Source: Leishmania infantum JPCM5
Lineage: Eukaryota > Euglenozoa > Kinetoplastea > Trypanosomatida > Trypanosomatidae
Direction: 5' to 3'
Length of the DNA stretch: 64,000 nt
Assembly: GCF_000002875.2 (NCBI RefSeq)
Contig: NC_009419.2
Span: forward strand, 1,786,642 to 1,850,641
The position numbers and the translations under genes were made by a program. Positions 58,741-64,000 of the stretch are shown in pieces. A model generated the notes under the pieces. That model searched no databases. It had not been told where the DNA came from and saw only the letters and a program-made list of their open reading frames with translations. Each line of letters starts with the position of its first letter. Positions within the stretch are counted from its first letter, which is position 1.

Positions 58741-60537
58741 GGGAGGCCATCTGACGGTTCTCACTTCACTTGGGGTGCCAAGTCAATCGACCATCAACCT
58801 TCGCCGCTCACTCGACCGCCGTCGAGAGACATCTGTCGGCGTGTGTGGGTGTGGTTGGTACCTTCTCTGTACTCTTGTCTTCATTTTGGGTTCTCCCCTT
58901 CTTTTGTCGACGAGGTGGCAAGGAGGCTTACAGTCCTGTCTCTTCGTCTTTCTTCGTGTTTTCCACCTTTAGATGCAGCCACTTCCTCCTCCTTTTCCTT
59001 TTAGTCCTGCGAGTGCACTTGTGGGCAAGCTCGCGACGACTTCGATGCTTGTCTGTTCCTGCACATTGTTCCTGCATCCCCCGGTCGACTCTGTGTACTA
59101 TTGCTGCCTTTTTTTTTTCGTTACATAGAGAAGCGTATGGATGGTGAGGGCGGCGCAAAGGAATGCGCTGGCGCCGCGGAACGCGTCCACAGAGGTTGTA
59201 TGTCTATGAGTGAGGTGAGGAGGGGAGGGAGTGATGGGAGGGATGGGAGGGGGGGGGCAGGGAAGCAGCTGCAGGACATCGCAATGGAGGAAAAGGAGGT
59301 TTACTCATTTTTTCTTTCGCGTATCCGCCGCAACTTCGTTTTCCGCGTTTTTTTTTGTTTCGTGTGCTCTTCTCTCCCGTCTCCTCATTGTTTCCACCGT
59401 CGCTGACTTTTCTCTTGATCCATGCGTGCATCTGCGTGAGCCCCTGCACAGTCAATGGTGCCTATCCTCTAGTTTCAGCTGATCTTGTCCTCTTACCATT
59501 TGGCGCTTTTCATGCTAAGGGGCTTCCGGGAACCCCCGCGGCGGAGATGCGGTAGATGTCCTGTAAGTGCTCCTCAAGACTGCCCCTGGAAGGATTGATG
59601 TGCTGCACAGCATTGGATGCAATCAGCTCGGCATGGGTGGACGCGCTCGCACACATGCTCACCAGCCGTCTCGCGTGTTCGTTTGTGCATTCATTTAATC
59701 TTGACAAGATTGTGCCTAGAGCAAAGAAATGCAGTAATAAGGGGCAACAGAGTGGGTGAACGGACAGAGGACTTCCGTCGTTTTGGTCGCTGTGCGGCTG
59801 AGTAGCTTAGACGCACGGTGATGTCATGGAAAACGCGGAGGAAGCCCCGGTTGCGTTCTTAGCTATCACGAGTTCATTACTGCACACCCCTCCTGCGAGA
59901 TTCTTGATCATGCAGGAGGCGCCGCGTGTGAACATTATCACTGCTTTCCGTAGGGAGAAAGTGCAAGCGGTGTGGAGCAGCGCAGTTCAGCCGCTCCTCG
60001 AGCTCCCTGAGCCTGTGTGCCTGTCTCTCTCTTTCTGTGTGTGCCTTCGGCTGCTGGCGCCAGGAAGCCTCACGTTTCTGTTTTCCCATGCCTCCATCCG
60101 CATCCCCTTTCGCTGCTGGCCTTTTCTTGCACTCCTCTGTGCGTTGTGTACACGACGCACTCACTGCACCGCTTCCTTTTTCTTGTGCACTGGCGTGTGA
60201 CGCTCTCATTGGTTTGCACAGGATCATCATCGATTTACCACGCACACCACGCCCTCCTTCTTGAAGCACTGCACTAAGTACACACTCGCTTGCGTTCGAG
60301 CAGCTCTCCTGAGGATAGGCAGACGCCGGGTGCAGCGGAAAAACAAGCCAAAAAGAATAGAAAGGAAAGGAAGCGCGGCGTTACCCACAGTGGGACAGGG
60401 AAGGACGGAAGACCTCTGTACACCCGATCAGAGCCCAGACATTTCGCGGTTTGAACCACTAAACATAACAGTGCGCCTTCTTTTATCGTTTTTTTTTTCG
60501 TTTGCATTACCTGTAGACCTACACGCACGCAGACATC
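58741..60537. other. Intergenic region, 1.8 kb
   Basis: G-rich purine patch at 59215-59265, T runs near 59108-59118, C/T-rich tracts and a T run near 60490-60500 before the cyclophilin ATG. Small ATG frames (59556, 59826) and a minus-strand frame (59510-59707) are not supported as genes. Confidence 0.5.
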
Positions 60538-61602
60538 ATGCCGAACACGTACTGTTACTTGGACATCACCATTGGTGGGAAGCCGAAGAGGGAGCGGGTT
60601 GTGTTGGAGCTGTTCGCGGATGTGACGCCCAAGACGTGCGAGAACTTCCGCCAGCTGTGCCTCGGAAACGATGGCAAGAAGGTGGAGGGGACGGAGGTGC
60701 CCATGACGTACCAGGGTTGCACTTTCCACCGTGTCATCCCGGGCTTTATGATTCAGGGCGGCGACTTCACCAACCACAACGGCACCGGCGGCGTCTCTAT
60801 CTACGGCGAGAAGTTCGAAGATGAGAACTTCACTATTCCGTGCGACAAGAGCGGTCTGCTCGCCATGGCCAACGCTGGCGCCAACACGAACGGTTCGCAG
60901 TTCTTTATCACAACGGCGCCGGCGACACACCTGACGGGCCGCCACGTCGTTTTCGGTCGCGTGGTCCGTGGCATGAATACGGTGCGCGCAGTCGAGCAGA
61001 CCCCCACCGGCGCTAACGATAAGCCTGTGGCGGACTGCGTTATCGCCGGCTGCGGCACGCTGGATGCGCTGCCGGAGGAGGAGCCGGCTTCCGATGGCGA
61101 CATGTACCCTGACTACCCAGAAGACGCTGAGTCTCCTATGGTCGACGCCAAGCGCATCGAGGCAGGCGAGTCGATTCGCCAGATTGGCAACTCCCACTTT
61201 AAGAATGCCGCCTACGATTCGGCCATCGAGAAGTACGCGAAGGCAGTGCGCTACCTGAATCAGGTGGAGAACAAGGAGGTTCACCCCGAGGTCGACGAGA
61301 AGCTGATTGCCTGTTACAACAACCATGCAATGTGCGCCATCAAGCTCCAACAGTGGTCGGAGGCTCGCCACACAGCGTCTCTTGCGCTCAGTGTGGATGC
61401 GAAGAACGCCAAGGCGTTTTTCCGCCGAGGCACGGCAGCGCTGAAAGCTGGCGATGCAGACGGTGCTGTCGAGGACTTGACGCAGGCTCATCAGATTGAG
61501 CCGGAGAACGCCGAGATCACAGCAAAGCTGAGCGAGGCAAAGGAGAAGGTGAAGGCTCAAAAAGCGAAGCTGGCGGCCAATCTAAAGAAGATGTTCTCGT
61601 GA
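60538..61602 (+). CDS. CYP40: Cyclophilin 40 (PPIase plus TPR co-chaperone)
   Basis: 354 residues from ATG 60538. Residues 1-~178 form a cyclophilin domain: [28 protein letters not shown] (catalytic Arg and Phe), [15 protein letters not shown] and [11 protein letters not shown]. The position that is Trp in CyPA is His131, as in other CyP40s, which weakens cyclosporin binding. An acidic linker follows. Residues ~200-345 carry three TPR-type helical hairpins ([85 protein letters not shown]), the Hsp90-binding clamp. The length equals that recalled for Leishmania CyP40, which is linked to amastigote morphogenesis and Hsp90 function. Confidence 0.95.
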   Translation: MPNTYCYLDITIGGKPKRERVVLELFADVTPKTCENFRQLCLGNDGKKVEGTEVPMTYQGCTFHRVIPGFMIQGGDFTNHNGTGGVSIYGEKFEDENFTIPCDKSGLLAMANAGANTNGSQFFITTAPATHLTGRHVVFGRVVRGMNTVRAVEQTPTGANDKPVADCVIAGCGTLDALPEEEPASDGDMYPDYPEDAESPMVDAKRIEAGESIRQIGNSHFKNAAYDSAIEKYAKAVRYLNQVENKEVHPEVDEKLIACYNNHAMCAIKLQQWSEARHTASLALSVDAKNAKAFFRRGTAALKAGDADGAVEDLTQAHQIEPENAEITAKLSEAKEKVKAQKAKLAANLKKMFS

Positions 61603-62861
61603 GGGTTGCGCCTGCCGGACAGAACGTGACGGGGCTGACATATGCGCCTGAACTGAGAGGATCGCTTTTCGAGGAGTGCATCGCAGAAGCCCCTCTCGTC
61701 TACAGGGCCAGCTTCGACGGCGCCACTATTTTGCCCTTGTTCTCCTCCCTTTATGTTTTCTTTTTGTACTTTTTTTTGTCTGGTGTTTAGGTATTCGGCC
61801 CTCTATTACGATGATACATATATATATATATATGTATATTTATATTCGCGCGTTGCCTGTCGCGTTTTTTCACACGGAGTTTTTTTTTGGTTATGATCTG
61901 AAAGACGAGAGACTGCTCTCGTTCTCTCCTCCTCTTTCTGTTTCTCATCCTTTGCTTTTTTTTTCTGCCTTGTGCGCCGTGTCTGTCACGATGTCACGAC
62001 GCCTGGTGCGTGGGAATGGATTTTGCGAGAAAGAAAAGCAACTGGTGGATAAAACAGAGAGAGACGAAGAGTTCACTGGAAGATATAATCCAAGCAGAAA
62101 CATGGAAAAAGGAAAAAGAAAATCTGGGCAGGACAGGCCATTGATGAACTCGTCTGTTGAAAGGGAAAAATGGCTAGGAGAGGGAGGGGAAGGGGGGGCG
62201 GCGCACATCGCTTTAATTATTACGGACTGACTGTTTTGTTCTCAACCTGGCAGCTCTCGGCATAGAGGACAGTTGGGTTTACTACTGTGTTTGTGTGTAC
62301 GTGCCGGCGCGTGCGTCTTTTTTTTTATTTTCATTTCCCGCAATGAACTACACACACTCGCACAGGCCCACCGCCTCTCTTTTCCCTCCTTAGGTGAGCG
62401 CGTGTTGCGCTCTGCCCCACGAGAGGTGGAGGGTCCCACCACCCATGGCTCGCTCTTTCTCCTCTCTTTGACGCCAGTACTGATTCTCTTTGATGCACAG
62501 ACGCACGCTCTGCTTTTCATCCATTATTTCGTCTCCCTCCCTCTTTTGCGCTTGATGACGGGTTTGGCGACGCGCTCTCATCATTGGACTGCTTGTGTGT
62601 CTGCGACTCGTGCGGTTGCGTGCACGTCTCACTCTTTCCCCTCTGCTGTTCACTCTCCAAAAGAAGAGGGCAAACAAACAGCGCAGGAGGCTGATGGTGC
62701 CGTACCTTTGTGTGTTCTTGTGATCGCACGCGTGCGTGTTTCTCTTCCCTACCGACGCTGGTGTTGCAGAAGGCACGATAAGCTGGAGCCGCAGTCGAGG
62801 CCTCACGCACGCACACACACATACACACACACACACCAAAAAAAAAACAGCAGCACAACTA
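61603..62861. other. Intergenic region, 1.26 kb
   Basis: TA run at 61817-61833, T runs (61768-61776, 61880-61890, 61956-61965), G-rich patch at 62175-62200 and a CA run at about 62812-62837 followed by A10. No supported gene. Confidence 0.6.
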
Positions 62862-63716
62862 ATGTGTGGGCAAACGGAGGTGCACGCCGATAATGTAGTG
62901 CCGGTGTGCTTTTCGAGCGAAGCGGTCGCCAGGACTTCTGCTGTGCTTAGGTTGGCGTTGCCCGTTGATGCGACGGGTAGTACAGTGACTGCTTTCGCTG
63001 GCCACTCGGGGGGCTGGCGTGTGCCAGTGGCCAGCATGCACGCGATCCCGCTACTGCCACCCTGCAAGGGGACAAAGGGTGACCTGAATCGAATCGATGC
63101 CGCGGCAGTCGATGGACTTACGCCAGCTACTCCCTCGCTCGCGGCAGGTAATACCGCACCTGCGCGCCAGGCTGCCTGCGGTGCGCTACGGCGGCAGGTG
63201 GGGCTGCCGTCAAAAAGTCGGTTCTCCATGTCTCTCACCTCACTCATGAGTTTTCTCTCGAGTAGGTGGGTTTCTGCCGCCGAGTTCACCACGAAAGCGA
63301 CAACAACGAACATCCCTTACGAGCTGGACGCGCACCGCACCGGCCTTTGCAGCTGGGCCTCTTCGTCGTTGACAACAGCCTTCGTGTCTCTAGTCTGCGC
63401 GTGGCTAGCGGTCGAGGCTGAAATGGCCACTCGCGCCCCAAGTTTCGTGGTTTGCAGCGCCGTAGTCGTGCGACACACCTTCTTTACCACAGCTCTATGT
63501 GCGTGCGTCGACTTTGCATCTGCTCAGGTACCGTTATGCACAATGTGGCTTTTGCTCCCTCTCATCGGATTCTCCCTGGAGGGTTTGGTACCGCCTCGAG
63601 TATGGCGCACGCTGATTGCCTGCTTTATCCCCATGAGCAGCACCGCTCTGTCAGGCCGCGGAGCGACGCCGGCATTCCCGGCGCTCCTTTGGGTGACGAG
63701 TGCCGTTGCGCACTAA
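62862..63716 (+). CDS. Putative multi-pass membrane protein, unknown family
   Basis: 284 residues from ATG 62862; the frame is open upstream through CA-repeat sequence that cannot be genuine coding. Residues ~1-150 are soluble and Ala/Thr/Pro-rich. The C-terminal half has about four hydrophobic segments: a SSLTTAFVSLVCAWLAV block, a FVVCSAVVVRHTFFTTALCACV block, CTMWLLLPLIGFSL, and a last one ending FPALLWVTSAVAH. No motif is recognised. The longer antisense frame (62390-63313) is less likely, because every other gene runs on the + strand. Codon bias is weaker than in the conserved genes, so this may be a fast-evolving gene or a chance frame. Confidence 0.45.
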   Translation: MCGQTEVHADNVVPVCFSSEAVARTSAVLRLALPVDATGSTVTAFAGHSGGWRVPVASMHAIPLLPPCKGTKGDLNRIDAAAVDGLTPATPSLAAGNTAPARQAACGALRRQVGLPSKSRFSMSLTSLMSFLSSRWVSAAEFTTKATTTNIPYELDAHRTGLCSWASSSLTTAFVSLVCAWLAVEAEMATRAPSFVVCSAVVVRHTFFTTALCACVDFASAQVPLCTMWLLLPLIGFSLEGLVPPRVWRTLIACFIPMSSTALSGRGATPAFPALLWVTSAVAH

Positions 63717-64000
63717 GTGGTGACTGTGTTCCATGTAGTATGCCGACAACTAAGGCTGCCAGACACAGCACCTCGAGCAAAGCAGCGCGTTATCCCTGGA
63801 ATGAGGTTAGCATGGATGCAGGAGGATACGAGCGCATGCAGATCGTATGCGCTCCGTGATACTCGTAGCGGCGACTCGCTTGTGGGCTTGTCACCCCTCT
63901 CCTTCCGAGTGTCAACATGAGAGTTCTTGCTTTCTGTACCTGCTCACCTCCCCACTCATACATCTGCCGGTACGTGCGCATGTGTGTCTCTCGAAACTCA
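63717..64000. other. 3' flank at window end
   Basis: No gene seen. Small frames around 63717-63920 look non-coding. Confidence 0.5.

Noticed and set aside
59510..59707. Minus-strand 65-codon frame that reads like a soluble helical peptide
   Set aside because: Starts at TTG with no upstream ATG, is antisense to the polycistron and shows no relatives I recognise.
59826..60200. ATG-initiated 124-codon + frame upstream of cyclophilin 40
   Set aside because: Second half is C/T-rich leader with Cys/Leu/Phe-rich translation; no conserved features.
60274..61560. Long minus-strand frame (428 codons) opposite cyclophilin 40
   Set aside because: Antisense shadow of a strongly conserved + strand gene; G/C-ending codons create stop-free antisense frames.
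62551..62562. TTGATGACGGG resembling the SIDER2 5' end
   Set aside because: Following sequence has no SIDER similarity; likely a chance short match.

Overview
The window looks like nuclear DNA of a Leishmania-type trypanosomatid. The coding DNA is GC-rich with strongly G/C-ending codons. I see no introns. All 23 supported genes lie on the + strand, as in one long polycistronic unit. Intergenic regions of 0.5-2.2 kb are full of C/T tracts followed by AG (spliced-leader acceptors), (GT)n/(CA)n and (TA)n microsatellites, and three copies of a ~610-640 bp element that I recognise as a SIDER2-type degenerate retroposon. From memory, unchecked, the PSD, GCVH and CyP40 genes map to L. major chromosome 35, so this may be the syntenic block; I cannot name the species.

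Layout. 0-16.8 kb: the 3' end of a DUF962/Mpo1-like gene, a kaptin-like beta-propeller gene, SIDER2 copy 1, a CLEC16A (FPL domain) homologue, a 1,479-residue protein built from ten alternating SET-like units, and an extended-PHD zinc-finger protein. 17-28 kb: a LAMTOR2-like roadblock protein, an OXA1/COX18-type insertase, phosphatidylserine decarboxylase, a coiled-coil protein, a peptidase-C92-like protein lacking its expected catalytic residues, and a pseudokinase. 29.9-45.9 kb: SEC63, SIDER2 copy 2, a CGR1-like ribosome-biogenesis protein, a dual-specificity phosphatase, SNAP50 (SNAPc3), katanin p80, a gene interrupted by TAG, SIDER2 copy 3 and PACRG. 46-51.4 kb: a lower-GC island with a kinesin-13-like motor and an ER Hsp110/GRP170-type chaperone. 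52-64 kb: glycine-cleavage H protein, a second coiled-coil gene interrupted by TAG, a GAPDH-fold protein without its catalytic residues, a DUF1761-like membrane protein, cyclophilin 40 and a membrane protein of unknown function.

Trypanosomatid gene order usually reflects co-transcription, not shared function. Even so, several proteins fall into themes: lysosome/TORC1-type regulation (kaptin-like, LAMTOR2-like, CLEC16A), microtubules and flagellum (katanin p80, PACRG, kinesin), ER protein import (SEC63, GRP170), mitochondrion (OXA1-like, PSD, GCVH) and chromatin/transcription (SET array, ePHD, SNAP50). No gene-specific promoters, tRNA, rRNA or CRISPR features were seen. Start codons were placed at ATG; several open frames run upstream through GTG or TTG codons that trypanosomatids are not expected to use. 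The best candidate for something undescribed is the ten-unit SET protein at 9770-14209.
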